The position numbers and the translations under genes are program-made. The notes beneath the pieces are model-generated. The model was not told where the DNA came from. It searched no databases and was given only the letters and a program-made list of their open reading frames with translations. 64,000 nt of DNA from Eupeodes corollae (Eukaryota; Arthropoda; Insecta; Diptera; Syrphidae), in NCBI RefSeq assembly GCF_945859685.1, contig NC_079147.1:177365174-177429173 (forward strand), given 5' to 3'. Shown here piece by piece: positions 45,690 through 58,578 of the stretch. The stretch's first letter is position 1; each line of letters opens with the position of its first letter.

Positions 45690-46627
45690 TCAGCAGGAGT
45701 GGAAGGACTCTTCAGGCCGTTTAATCCTTGATGGTTGTTTCTGGGCCGACATCAGTGATGATGGTACCATTGGATGTTGACTTCGATGGTGGCAGTGATG
45801 ATGGTGGTGGCCCACGGATTCTATCGTCGTTGTCGTCATCGTCATTGTCGTTTGCTGATGGTGATTCTGATTTTGATGGCCATGTTGATGTTCTTCTCGT
45901 TCTCGTTCTGGTTCTGGTTGTCGTAGTCGTAGTCCTAATCGTTGTTGTAGTAGTCCTGTCGAAGGAGACAACACTCGATTTGTATCGATTTCATTGTCTG
46001 AATGGCGGCGTTGTCGCCGCGGAGAATGATAATATCCTTTCGCCGTTGACAGGAAATCATTAAATCGCCATCGCATAAAGAAAGTCAAAATGACGAAGAC
46101 AGCGAGTGCCCCTGCAACTGCAATAACGGTGACTGTGAACAACATAATCGTTGATGCATAAACTCTAGGAGCATCATTGTCGTAGTCGGTTCGTTGTTCT
46201 GAAGCGGATGGCAATGGGGTACCGGTGTTAGCAGTCATAGTTTTTGCTGCTCCTGCTTTAGCTTCTACTGTAACTGTAGAAGTCACTGCCATTACCGCCG
46301 TCGTCGTCGTAGTCGTAGTCCCCCGTGCAGTCAACGATGATGACGACGACGATAAAGAAGACATAGACATAGATATAGACATCACAATAAAACAGAAGAT
46401 TCTTCTTGCTGCAGGAGGCGTTTCCGCAGCAGTTTCAATTTGACCTTTTACCATTCGTCTACTGACATTTGTTATTGATGACAATGATGATGCGGATGGT
46501 GTGGATGATGTGGACACAACAAGTCGATGTAGAAGAGACACTAGATGTCCTGCTGCTGCTCTTAATCCTTTACGAGAATTTGATGATGATATTGTCGTGG
46601 CTGAGGATGAGGCATCAGCTGCTGCTG
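45690..46627 (-). CDS. Terminal exon of an unrecognised single-pass membrane protein
   Basis: A minus-strand open frame runs from a CTCTTTTCAAG acceptor (exon start 46627, entering in phase 1) to the stop at 45690, about 312 codons. Order: Ala/Ser-rich segment, Ser- and Thr-rich low-complexity stretch, then a hydrophobic segment STIMLFTVTVIAVAGALAVF extended by VILTFF and the basic stop-transfer MRWRF. After it comes a cytoplasmic-looking tail rich in Arg, Gln and His (poly-His near HHHHHCHH). Base composition is clearly less AT-rich than the surroundings. The layout suggests a type I membrane protein with its ectodomain encoded upstream (rightwards). I cannot name it. Upstream exons were not found with confidence; the insertions at 47440-51130 would lie in its intron. 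It could instead be a long UTR with chance coding, but the clean transmembrane segment argues for protein. Confidence 0.55.
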
Positions 46628-47435
46628 CTTGAAAAGAGATAATCGAAAAAAGATTAGTATCAAAATGATTGCTCTTGGTGTTGCTATGCTATAGCTTGCT
46701 GCTGCAGTAGCAGCAACATTATGAAGAAAATGCATAAACATGGTAGGTTAGGTATTTAAGATTTCATTGTTTGTTGTTTCTTATTTATGAGGAGAGAGCA
46801 TTTTGCAGAGTAGTTTAAAATTCTGCAAATTGAATTTAAAGAGAAGGTATCTTGATGCATTTTTGACAATTTTGGGAACTTTAAGCAAAGATTTTTGGAT
46901 ACAAATTTAGAATTTTATTATTTGCTATTAATTTGTGTGAAAATCTAGGTCCATAAATGCTCCTAGTGCGTGTTAAACTGCCAAATTTTGTTGTTTAAAT
47001 AGGGAAATTTATACCTTATCATCACTTGACTATCTTGAAGAAAAAACTGTTTGGAAGTTAGTCCACAGGCAAATAATGGTAACGTTTAACAAAAATATTT
47101 GAACTTTTTGTTGAAAACGTAGGATTCAGTTTTATCTTAAAAATATTTGACATTTATTATTGATACGTAAAACAAGGCCAAGGTAAAACATTGAACCTTA
47201 TCAAGATTATAATCCAAATATAGTCAAAGGTACTGATATCAATAAGAGATCCTTTTCTAAGCTTATTTTGATCCACACTTTTGTAAAGCCTGATCCAGAT
47301 TTTTAATCAGGGGAAGTGGTCAACACTACGCATAAAGATGAGTTAAAATTAAAAATGTTCTTTAAAGTTCTGTGAAGGAGGCTGATGAAATTTAAAAAAA
47401 ACTAATGTATATCTTAACCTAACACTTAAATTTTA
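46628..47435. other. Intron-like DNA, nothing recognised
   Basis: AT-rich after a short GC-richer patch next to the exon. No element is recognised until the retrotransposon tail. Confidence 0.45.
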
Positions 47436-47439
47436 GATT

Positions 47440-49545
47440 TAGATTTTAGATTTATTCATTGAATGCATACACAGTAAGACGTACATCTTATAATATTAGT
47501 GATATGCTAAAATACAAAACATAAAATAGTTAACAGGCTACTTCAAAAATGAATTTATATAAATTTTTTGAGTTTAAATAAAATTTAATTTAATTTAATT
47601 AATAATTAATAATCTCATTCTTTAAATTCAAATTGATTTATTCAGTTAAAATTACAATTAGTATATAATATTTATGTACATATGTATATTTATACAAATT
47701 TTTGTAGTTCAGTTCGTTATTTAAAATCATGTAATATAAAATTCGTACATATTAATCTCAACTCTCAACTTTATGCGAGGTTCTTTGAAAATTAGGCACT
47801 TTGAAAATGACTTCGGAGTTCTAATCGAAACCTAGTTTCTCCATTTAAAGTTTTCAAGTTTCTAGGCAGAAGATTCCACAGACGAATAGCGTAAACAAAA
47901 AATTGTTGTTCAGAGGTACGACAGGAATAATGAGGGTGCATAAGCATTAAGGATCTGCTTGAGGAACTGAATTGAATCCTATTATATAAACTAGAAGGTT
48001 GTTGCGTGTTTATTATGTTACAGAGTAGGAGTAGAGTCCTGTACCGCATGAGATGATCAAAGGAAAAGTTGTAAATTTGGCGTGAAAATTCCGAAATACG
48101 ATCAAAACGACGTAGACCAAAAATGTAGCGAGCTATGTTATTAAAGGCGACATTCAATTTCCTTCTACTGTTGGCATCACAGTTGCTAAAAACTTCGCAA
48201 CCATAAGTTAATATTGGGATCACAATCGTTTTGGCAATCATCATCCGAGTGTTCAAGGGCGTAAAATGTTGTGACGACCATAACATTCTAAGAACCCCAT
48301 AAACCTTACCCACCGCCACATTGATATGGCTGTCCCAAGTAAGTCTCCTGTTAAACAACATGCCAAGATTTCGCGCATTCGATGTAAATTCAATTGGTAT
48401 ACCATTCAAGCAGATGCTTGGAAAATACTCCAGGTTAATTGCTGATTTATTGATGATAACACATTTTGACTTGGTAGGATTTAAGAAAAGACCATTATTC
48501 TGAGACCAATTTGATATTTTTTCGAGATCTTGGTTGATAGTATATGCTCCATCTTCTATTAGCCCCAGGGGACAACTATAGATCAACTGTACATCATCAG
48601 CAAACATTTGAATCGCACATCCCGAAATCTGAGTTGATATTTCATTAATGTATAGAGAGAAGAGAAGGGGACCCAAAATAGAACCATGGGGAACTCCTCT
48701 AGTTGTGGGAAGGAATGACGAAATTTTGTTATTAACCGACACCGCCTGAAATCTATCTTGCAGATATGTTTTTATCAACTTAACCGCCAATGGAGACAAA
48801 CCATAATAACTAGAAAGTTTCTGACATAAAACGTGATGGTCCACCGTATCAAAGGCTTTTGAAAAGTCTAGTAATACTAGAAAAGATACTAGGTTATCAT
48901 CTAATGCCAATCTTATTTCTTCAACTACATTGACTATTGCTGTAGTACAACTGTGCTTCTCACGAAAGCCAAATTGTTTACTTGACAACAAGTTCTGTGA
49001 TCTGATATGGACATTGAGCTGTTTTTGGAGAATTTTCTCGAAAATCTTGGACAGGAAAGGTAACATGGAGATGGGCCTGAATTCATCCGTGTTTCGACCC
49101 TTGGGAATTGGAATGATTTTTGCCCTTTTCCAATCATCAGGGTAAACGCCCGTCATAATTATAGTGTTGAAGATATGGGTCAAATAGGTTAAGATGTATG
49201 GTAAAATTGCTTTCACAAAAACTGGATGTATGCCATCGATTCCAACCGCATTCGATTTGATGCTAAGCAAGCTTTCAACGATATCTGTATTATCAATACC
49301 AACAAAGTCAAATGACATACCTTGGTGAGAAGTATTAAGAGATTCCCGAGTAAGTGATGAAGATGAGTTATGAGATAGATGTGGAAAAGGAAGCGAAACA
49401 AAGTTTTGGTTTAATACATCTACATCTATGTTCCCATTATACTCAATATTAGATCTACCTACCCCTAATTCTCTTAAATTTTTCCATAATTGGCGTTTGT
49501 TGGCTGTTCCTAACTTTAAACTGTACGCTTCGATTTTAGCGGATC
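47440..49545 (-). mobile_element. 5'-truncated non-LTR retrotransposon with long intact RT frame
   Basis: Minus-strand open frame 47792-49567 (591 codons) carries a full reverse transcriptase: the FRPISMLPFLSKIFEKIL block, LLDFSKAFDTVDHHVL, GVPHGSILGPLLF (residues about 291-303) and the catalytic FADD (322-325). A thumb/C-terminal domain follows. The first seven residues are contributed by an inverted tail fragment, so the element itself begins near 49545 and lacks ORF1 and endonuclease. The 3' UTR (47440-47791) ends in an (AATCTAA)-type tail at about 47442-47465. Family appears CR1/Jockey-like. In the usually invariant GVPQGS motif, Gln is replaced by His, which may impair activity. Confidence 0.85.
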
Positions 49546-49605
49546 TACTTACTGTGTATGCATTCAATGAATAAATCTAAAATCTAAAAATCTAATCTAA
49601 ATCTA
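49546..49605 (+). repeat. Inverted copy of the 3' tail of the adjacent retrotransposon
   Basis: CTTACTGTGTATGCATTCAA and the following bases through AATCTAAAATCTAAA form a 41-bp perfect inverted match to 47450-47495, continued by more AATCTAA units. It abuts the 5' breakpoint of the element at 47440-49545. Confidence 0.8.
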
Positions 49606-49679
49606 AATTTTTGTTTGTAATTAGCAAACACTAAAAATGTTTTTTATACCTTTAATATGCCAAAGACACAGTGTGAGCA

Positions 49680-51130
49680 TTAGGAAAAGAGGGAAGGGTT
49701 GGATAGGAGGTGTCGGTGTACATTGGTTTTAAATTCCTGAACATTGCAATGACAGGGAAAGATAGAGCGTGGCAAGGCGTTCCACATTCGCGTAGTACGG
49801 CTAAAAAAAGAATCTCTGTACTTCATAGTACGGCCGAAGTTGGGTTCAAGGGTAAACTGATGGGCATTCCTAGAAGAACGGGTATTACGGTTAAATTGTT
49901 TAAGGGGATGTCCGTTAAAATAACAGTAAAAAAGGGTGAGGCAAGAAACCTTGCGTCGATGTTCGAGTGATGTAAACGTGTTGATGATGTTAATGTCACC
50001 AATCATTTTAAAAGCTCTTTTTTGAATACTGTCTAAGAGGCTTAAATAAGTTACTGGAGCACCAGCCCAGAGATGAGAGTTATATTCAAGTTTCGGACAT
50101 ATATAAGTTTTGTAGATTGTAACCAGATCAGACGGAGAGAAAAATTTCTTCCAACGTCTCAAAAAACCTAGACATCTTGCTCCACAGAAGGTGGTTGCTG
50201 ATGCACATTCCGAGGATGTCAAAATTTTCCGTTTCATTGATGCAAGTGCCACTCATAGATAGTGGCAAAGAGGGTTTATCTCGCTTTAACGATGCAAGAC
50301 AGCATTGCGTTTTCGAAGCATTAAATTCCATATGATTTTTTATTCCCCATTGTACAATGCTGTGTAGGTCGGAATTTAATGAGCTAATCATATTTTGCCG
50401 TTGCAGTTCCACATCCGAAGAGGAGGGTTGTGAGTCTGGAAACTAATATGAAAAGCTGAGAGTGCTATCGTCAGCGAAACAATGTATTGGATTAGAAGTA
50501 GCAGACAGGAGATCAATTATAAAAATGAGGAAGAGGGTCGGAGACAAAACGGATTCGAAAGAAAATTTCTAATCCGACGAAGAAGAGATTCGTCGACACC
50601 GAAAGCAGGCATTTTTGATGAGAGAGTAAGATGCCAGACTTTATCAAATGCTTTTGAAATATCAAGTGCAATAATCTTACTTTCTCCAAAACGATGTAAA
50701 GATCTGTTCCACTGTTCGGTGAGATGAACCATGAGATCACCAGTGGACCTATTGCTACGAAAGCCGTATTGCCGGTCATTAAGAAGCTTCCATTCCTCAA
50801 GATATTTCTTAAGCTGATAATTAATCAGCGTTTCCATGACCTTAGAAAGCAGGGACGTTAGTGCTATCAGTCGGTAATTTGTGATAGAAGAAGATTCGCC
50901 TTTTTTTGGGATTGGCTGAACAAATGCAGTTTTCCAACTACTCGGAACGAGCCCAGAAGAATAGGATAGATGTAAAAGCTTACGAAGTGGTTTTGCCAGC
51001 GTGGAAGAACACCTCTTCAGAATAATAGCGTGGATACCATCTGGGCCAGTGGTTTTATGAATGTTGAGATCTTTATGAACTCTCGCCACAGTTTTAGTAC
51101 GAAAAAAGAAATAAATAAATAACATAGGAA
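49680..51130 (-). pseudogene. Broken CR1-like non-LTR retrotransposon (second family)
   Basis: Minus-strand pieces: 50517-51125 has the RT start (TTGPDGIHAIILKRCSS, YRLIALTSLLSKVMETLI, QYGFRSNRSTGDLMVHL, IIALDISKAFDKVWH). A remnant FADDSTLSAF lies at about 50470. 50128-50412 (WGIKNHMEFNASKTQCCL) and 49680-50252 follow as the C-terminal domain (YNSHLWAGAPVTYLSLLDSI, RTTRMWNALPRSIFP). The segment from GxPQGS to just before FADD is deleted and frames shift twice, so it is dead. It differs from the neighbour at 47440. A further fragment is at 22880-23170. Confidence 0.8.
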
Positions 51131-54100
51131 TAAAGTGATTACTATAGTTATTAAATTATTTTAGAACACTGCTAGATTGGTTTAATTATTTTATTTGGAC
51201 AACTCCCAACATATGAAAGCATTCCAAGATTCTAACAAATTTTTAAATATGCTCTATTATAATAGTTAAGAGGGGTTTTGTGTGCATTTTATGCAAAAAT
51301 GTTAGAAATTGTGTTGAAATTATCAAACATTGTCTGTAATAATCTTACGAATTTTTTTTCGGACTCAATTTTCGGGAGTCTATTATTACTATCGTCATGA
51401 GTCTGCTTACTCATCGATTAGAGCTGATGCTAGAAGACAAATTCAAAAAAATTACTGTTTTGCGTTAATCATTTGAAAATACATAGTTTGATATTAAAGG
51501 AGTCAACACAACTCTAAAATTGTAGAGAAAAAAGTGTTTTGTTCTTGAATTTAAGGAAATATGTGCATTTAAGTACTTAATCTCTCTGAAAATTAAATAA
51601 AAATAAATTAAGGTAAACAAATTAGTTGGGAAGAAACTTAAGTGCGCTACTCACAAATTACATTTCAAAATCTCTTTCTACTTTGATTCTCGAGATATCA
51701 ACTTTTATTTAAAATTAATAAATATAAAACGTTCATTACGTTATTCAACTAGCCATTATAGTTTAAGCAAGGAGTCACTTTTGCTGCTTTTGGCACATTT
51801 ATATTCTTGAAATTCATGTCTAAATCTCAGTTCTAGAGCATTCAAATTCACTTCAAAAAGTATTTTTTTTTAATTTTTTAACATCTTAAAACTTTTTGTA
51901 TTTAATATTGAAAGAAAAAAAAACACTCAGTCAAAAAATAAAAGAAGATGGAATCAGAAAACTAAAGGCAACTTTATACCAAATTGGTGATCTCTTGTTT
52001 AAGGTTAAGAAAACCTAAATTATTGCTCTTTCTCTCAGAAAAGATCTAATGAAAACAATTTAAAGCTTTACTAAAGTTTAAAATTGTGTGAAAACAAAGA
52101 TTTATCGTTGAATTGCTAACAAATCTTTAGATGACATCTTTAACAATATAACTTAACTGTATGTATAAGCCTAATGGTTCATATGACTCCCCTCTGGATC
52201 GTTATTTGGCAACAAAGTATAAAGTTTAAAATAAATAATTAAAAATATAAGGTAGGTCATTTCCATTGTGATTAGTGGAAATATAGGTTTCCGTCGGCTT
52301 TTTTCATTAGCGCAATACTATATGTTTTGAATTCAAGGGAATTCGTACAAAAATTTAAAAATAGATCTTCCCTTGGCTAATGAAACAAAGCCCAACCTGT
52401 GATTATACAAACGAAAACTTGTAATGAATTAAAAATATATTGAAAGTTGTTTTATTTCCTATACTACCTAATTTTTTGATCCTTAACAATAACCAGAGTG
52501 TTATCTCTAATCGGCTTTTTCTTAAGCCAACCGTCGAGTTAATTATGAAGCTTTCGGGACTTCACTCTGTTCGAGTAAAATTAAAGACACCACAAAATTG
52601 TTAACCTAGATTTTGTAGGTCACAAAATGTATTACAAAATAGTTTCAGGCACTTTATATTTATAATAAACTTAAAAAGTTAAAGTGGTTTTAAGAATGTC
52701 AAACATCAAAATTGTCAAATTTTTAGGCACTATTTTTTATCTAAAAGTTCTGTTAATTACTTTAGTTTGATTATTTTTCTATAAAGAGACATACATTTTG
52801 TCTTTGTAAGAATATTTTTTTTTATAATTTAACTCTCAAATTGTAATGGTGTTTAAATTATCTACCAACTAGGGTAAGACTTGCATGCAAACAAGCAACA
52901 CGCAGCAAAATATTGCGATGAGAAGTTGTCGAAATTTCAAACAATTATTTTCATTACATTCAATTTCTTAACTGTTCCCTTTATAGGAATCATTTCAACG
53001 CAGTAATTCTTATTTCTTCAAACCAGCGTTCTTTATTTTTATTCTTGTTCATCAAATTTGGACAAAACGTAAAAAAAAGCTTATTTTTTTACGATATAAA
53101 TTTAAAAAGTATTTCAATATAGTTTTCTTTAATAATAAAAAATTGTTTTTTTAAACTTCAAAAAACTAAAAAATATGACCATTTCAAAAACTGTTTTTTT
53201 TTGCTTTTTTTGTCTATATTTCGAATATTTGACTCTTATTCTGAGCCTCAATTTTCTTATTTTAGGGTTTAATATTTTAACTTTTTGATTTTTTAAAGAT
53301 TAAAAGTGATTAAAGCTTTAAAAATAAACAAGATTGAAAATCACTGTATAAGTATAAGTTCTTGAACAAAAATAAAACGGTTGGCCTTCAACTTATGATT
53401 AAGCATACCACATTATTTTTGTATTCATTTGTATTGATACATACAAATGTAAATATCAATATCCATTATTCTATTCAAAGAACAAAAAATTGCTTTGTAG
53501 AGCCTCAAAATTCAAGATTCAAGTTTTAAGTACTTAGCTGCGAAGACTTAAATATTAAAATAAGTTGAAAGGACTTGAAATATTTTATGGGATTTTTAGG
53601 AACTTTGTAAAAAACTTTCTTAAGAAAAGTTGTTCTAAACGTTTGAACCAATTTTCATCAATGCGAGAAATTAATATTTTCGGCATTTAACAACTTCTTA
53701 GGATTTGTGCATAAGAAAAATAGTTACCCAACTATTTTGAAGTACAACTTATGATATAAAAAGTCTTCTTGAAAAGCTTTAATTTTTAGACAAAAAACCT
53801 TTATAACTTTATACCTATGCTCACTTGGACTTTTAGAGACAATTGTTGGTCATTTAGTATTAATAACGATGACTTCACTGCCTGTACCATCGATATGCGA
53901 ATTATTTCTAGATTTGATCTGTGTCTATGACTCATTTTATCCAAATGTTTATCCTTAAACTATTTGATTTGCAAATCATACACAAAACTATCAACAAAAC
54001 TTTTGTATTTATATTTTTAAATGATTAACAGTATAATTTTGTGTAACGTTGATCCTTGTACTTCTAAAGGATGACATAAGGAACAAACTTAATTTCATTT

Positions 54101-54267
54101 CGAATCGGTTTCTTTCTTTTCAAAACAAATTAGTGAAAGGACTAAGCCAACGCAACTAACCAGCAATAGCGAGCGTTGTATATTCTAGGGAAAAGGAGTG
54201 ATGTAGTTGGACTTACTCGCGCAGTAAAGAAAAAAAAACAATCCTTGGTGATGAGTGTCTTATATAC
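51131..54267. other. Non-coding, nothing recognised
   Basis: About 3.1 kb of AT-rich DNA with homopolymer runs and only chance frames. Confidence 0.5.
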
Positions 54268-55320
54268 CTAACCTATTTTACGAGTATATCTACCAGTGTC
54301 CTCCAATTTATTTTGCTTAGAAACGAAGAGACTGATTTTCTTTATTATAACTGTTTTGGTCCTTTTCATATTTTGTGTGTGCCGTTGTCGTTGTCGTCTC
54401 GTCTGTCTTATATCCTGTATTATTTTTAAGGATTGAGAGAGCGAGAGAGAGAGAAGGTGCATAAGATGAAATGGTGCATGCAATATCAGCGGAATGGTTA
54501 AGCTCTTCATTTTTATTCCTTGTCGTTGTCGGTCGTCAGGATAAAGTTGATACGGATGGCCACCATCGCATCGTAGTCGTTGTCTTTGTCGTCGTTGTAG
54601 TCGACAGGATAGACAGACGTCGTTCTGTGTTTCCAAGGTTTCTAAACGAAATGAGCTGAAAATGTCCTTCTGCCACATCTTGTCCTCTATTCCGCTATAT
54701 ATTTTATTGTGTGGACAGATCAACTCATAATTTAAAATTAAATTTATTACGGCTGACATGGCAATAGCAGAAAGCAGAAGCAGAGAGTAGAAAGCAGAAA
54801 GCAGAAGCATCATATCATCCCAAGACTGTCGTCTCGAATGTAAAGTAAAGAATAAAGCATATTGTCCTAGTTCTGGTGCTTGTACTGGGTCTGGGTCTGG
54901 ATTTTGGTTCTCATTGGTGATGCTTCTCGGGCTCCTGCTCTGCAAAACCTATATGCATGTTAGAGCTAGCCATTTTTCTTAGCCACACTATGTTTGCTGT
55001 TGTAATTTATAAATTATATATATTTTTTATCATTCATTTTATGCGGGCGAGAAGATCGAGGGACAAGGTACTTGGAGAAGAAGTCAACGTTTTTGACGTT
55101 GGCCGTAACGTTGACGGTGACGGTTATGGTGACGGCGGAGTTGGTAAGTGGTAAGAGAAACAAGATGGCTTACCTAATGTTGTTTTGAGTAAGAATTATG
55201 TGCGTGCTATGTGAAGCGAAGGATTTTAGCGGAAATAGCTGATTAAGTTGACGAGGATGAGTCGTCGAGCGTTGCCGTAGACGTAGTTGTGTCGTCGACA
55301 TCTCTTAACTATGGAAAGAG
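54268..55320. other. GC-richer, simple-repeat-bearing region; possible exon or UTR
   Basis: Contains GTCGTTGTCG-type repeats (54370-54620), an AGCAGA-type tandem (54760-54810), and a GACGTTGACGGTGACGG stretch with GGTAAGTGG (55144 on plus) that resembles a donor. A 225-codon minus frame (54268-54945) and a 65-codon plus frame (54957-55154) cover it, but neither looks like a known protein. It resembles transcribed, simple-repeat-rich fly UTR or first-exon DNA and might belong to the gene ending at 45690. Not proven. Confidence 0.3.
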
Positions 55321-58300
55321 TTTTAAATGCGAAATTATTATTCTTATTGTGGTTTTTGATTCTGAGGCATTTTTATTTTGTTGGTTTGTTTAATATCGGA
55401 TATGGACAACGGGATGGAATGAAACTTAAAAGTTACAAGAATATAGTTACACACTTAGGATAATCTTGTCCTAAATGATTGAAAACAGTTAGACTTTTAA
55501 TTGACTTCACACTTAAAAGTTTATTCAAAGGAGACGAAATAAGTTCTTAATAAGCTGATAAACTATTTTCTAGTAGGTATCATGAATTGGTTGACTTTGA
55601 AAAAAACGAAAGATTTTGATAGTTTTTGCAAATCTGATTACAGAAACACATAGGTACTACAACAACATGATTTCTTAGGAAAATATTTCAACGTATTTAT
55701 TTTCAAGAAATGTCAAAACTTTGGTTGAGAAAAAAATCATAAATTTGTATCAGGTATAATAAAATACAGGAACTTTTACAATTTACGAATAATTTGAACA
55801 CTATCTAGAGCAAAACTTTTCAGAGTTTTTTGGTTAAATTCGTAAGAAAAGTATTTATTGGTGTTCTTAAAAACGATGCTTTTTATTAAAAACAGCTTAA
55901 ATGATTTTGGACAAAATTAACGACCAAAGCCTTTGACCAAATATTATATATACACACAACGGCTTAATAAAAGAACCTACACCTACTTTGACACTATGCA
56001 TTAAAACAGCTTTATGCGTTATTATTCTTCTTCCAAAATATAAATGCAATATTAATTTTAAGGACCCAAAATTAAATGGAAGTTGATTAAAATCCGTTCA
56101 ATCTTGTACTGCTCTCCATTTTAACTAACCATAAAAAGGCAACTGTAGCAGTCAAATAAGTTTATTTTTGGAATTAAGAACACTTGACTTAAAAACCGGC
56201 AATTTTAACTCTAGTCAAGTCCTGGGTCATCTGGACTTAAGTACATGAAAAATTGTATATCTTAATTAAACCCAATTCAAGCCAACCTTGAAAAACCGCA
56301 AGGTAGCTATTTCTTAAAGTTTTTCCTTGCCAAAGAAGTCTTTTAAAATTAATTAGATTTCTAACATTCTTTTCGCTCATGCTTGAGTAGAAGACAATAA
56401 AAACCATACCAAAGTGTCACTGCTTTCATTTTCTTTTATTGTATAATGCATTTTTCTTCGTATCGTCCCCCCGGTCTACACCCCTTTCATTTTCGACCTA
56501 AAGTGTTTAGTGCATTCCATCATTCTACCACTACTATAATACTTATATGCTATATCACAAAAAAAGAGTTGCTATACTAGTTCTTAGCTCATCTAACAGC
56601 ATGTTGATATTTGAACATAAGGTTCTTCATCACAAAAGCAAGAGCCAAGACGAATCTTAACCAACATAGCTATGGGTTATAGCATTACAGCAGCCAGACA
56701 AGAAGCATCCACAGGACAAGGAGTTGTGTGATGTGGCATGGTGATATTAAATTCAATACCATAAAAAAAGAAGCACAAATTAAATAAAATGAGATTTGAT
56801 CCCCCTCTTTCTCTCTAAAGAAAAGTTTTACAAAATCCCCAAGAGGGCGCCACTTTATATTTGTAAATAAGTTCTAACATCCTTTCTGCAACATCAGCAG
56901 CTATCTTCTCATCACTCTGTATTTTTTACTGTGGCATGTTGAATAGTTAAGTTTTTTTTCTTTTTTTTTTTTGCAAAAATACTTAACAATAACAACAACA
57001 AAAACAATAATGACAAGGAACAATGAAAGATACATGTATATATTGTATATAGACAGGACATCGTGAAAACAAGTTGTTGTATAAAGGATGTGCAAGGAAA
57101 TGTCCATTTTTCATGTTTCCGCCACTTGGCGAAAGTTTTAGTTGTAGTATATTCACTCTCAAGAGTCCGAAGAGTTCTAATTGCCCCTTGGGGCTTACAT
57201 AAAATGAGGCAAATACATATTTTCATTCCTCCCTAAGTTGTCCTGAAACCCCTCTCTATCTATATAATTTTCTTCGTCCCCCGACATTAAGAGATTTCCG
57301 AAAACAGAATACATTGATGTACGTTCAACACTTTATCCTATTCCCATATTGTGTTATACTTACATATACTAACTTCTACAATCCTTTTCTATATTCAAGA
57401 AACTGCTGCAAAGGTATCCTTAAGGACTACGAGGCTTTCTAGGAAGAATCTTATTCTGTATATCGATGTACTGGCAGAATGAGAAAGAGAGACAGAAACT
57501 TGTGCATATGGTGCATTTTACGTCGTATGCATATTCAAGTTTAAATAGAATTAAGGAAAAGCCTAATGGACTTAGGAGAAAGTAAAACATATTTTCCAAG
57601 AACTCGATTTTCTAGTTTGAGTTTTAAAGTGTTTTTATACACACATCGGAATCGTCATACAATATCAAGCTCTTAGCTAAAATTTTCTATGGTTTTCCTT
57701 TTTCTATATTCTATTTTTGCTCATACTTATATGTACGAGTATATGATGAAAGAAGAAAAAAGAAAATATTAGTTTTAATCAAAATTGAAATAGTGTTCAT
57801 ACATACACATGTATAATAAAATACCGACACATGTACACGTTAGAATTCATAAGAATTGTTATTTTAGTGAATATGGATGTGTGTGTGGTAAAATATTGTG
57901 GTTAGATTTTAGTACCTAAGTAATTTGCAACACTTTTAAGATAGATTATGGCATAAAACACTTAAGTTAAAAATTTAAATTTAAATAGTTTTTCTCCTGA
58001 AAAATAGCATAAAACCAGAGCGGGAGGAAAAGAGATCTGAAGCTTTATAGGAAGAAAACATATTCGAAGATGGCTTAAAAAGATTTGTCGATGGTGGTAA
58101 AACATTTCTGTGGCTTAAGGAAGATCTCTGTATAGAATCTATTCACGTATTCTTATGGACTGAAATATTAAGCATAGATATGACGAGCTAAATATTAAGA
58201 ATAATGTGTGTTCGAAGTGCAAAGTTTGATGTTCGAATAAATTAAAAACCATGACTGATGAATGAGCTTATGAACGTATTATATTCATCTGAGGGTTAAG

Positions 58301-58578
58301 AAACACTTTTCCGACTTTTCGGTCTTAAATTCAGGGAATAATGGTTAGTGAAAATGAAAACTTTCATTATTTTAGATTTTAACATTAGATTTTTTAAAAG
58401 TGCATACTTGTACCTTTCATTTAAGAGCTTATGCAGCAAGTATTGGATATAATACAAAACTTTACAAAAAAATCTATTAAATAATTTTACAGTTCTCGGT
58501 CTTGAACTGAGTTCTGGGAATGAGATACCATTGTGTAAACATGAGTTGCAACTAAAAATGATGAATTGCAAAAGATTA
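55321..58578. other. Non-coding, nothing recognised
   Basis: AT-rich DNA. A region around 56400-57520 is less AT-rich and pyrimidine-rich on plus, possibly transcribed. No frame resembles a protein. Confidence 0.4.

Noticed and set aside
45728..46443. Plus-strand hydrophobic Val-rich frames
   Set aside because: Antisense of Thr/Asp/His-rich codons in the membrane-protein exon.
47440..49605. Classic twin-priming inversion
   Set aside because: The inverted piece matches the 3' terminus of the element, not sequence upstream of the breakpoint.
49680..51130. 49680-51130 as the missing 5' part of the element at 47440
   Set aside because: It has its own RT and C-terminal domain with different sequence, so it is another family.
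54268..54945. 225-codon minus frame as a secreted or membrane protein
   Set aside because: The hydrophobic run comes from an AGCAGA-type tandem repeat and the rest from CGACAACG repeats. Kept only as a possible UTR or exon region.
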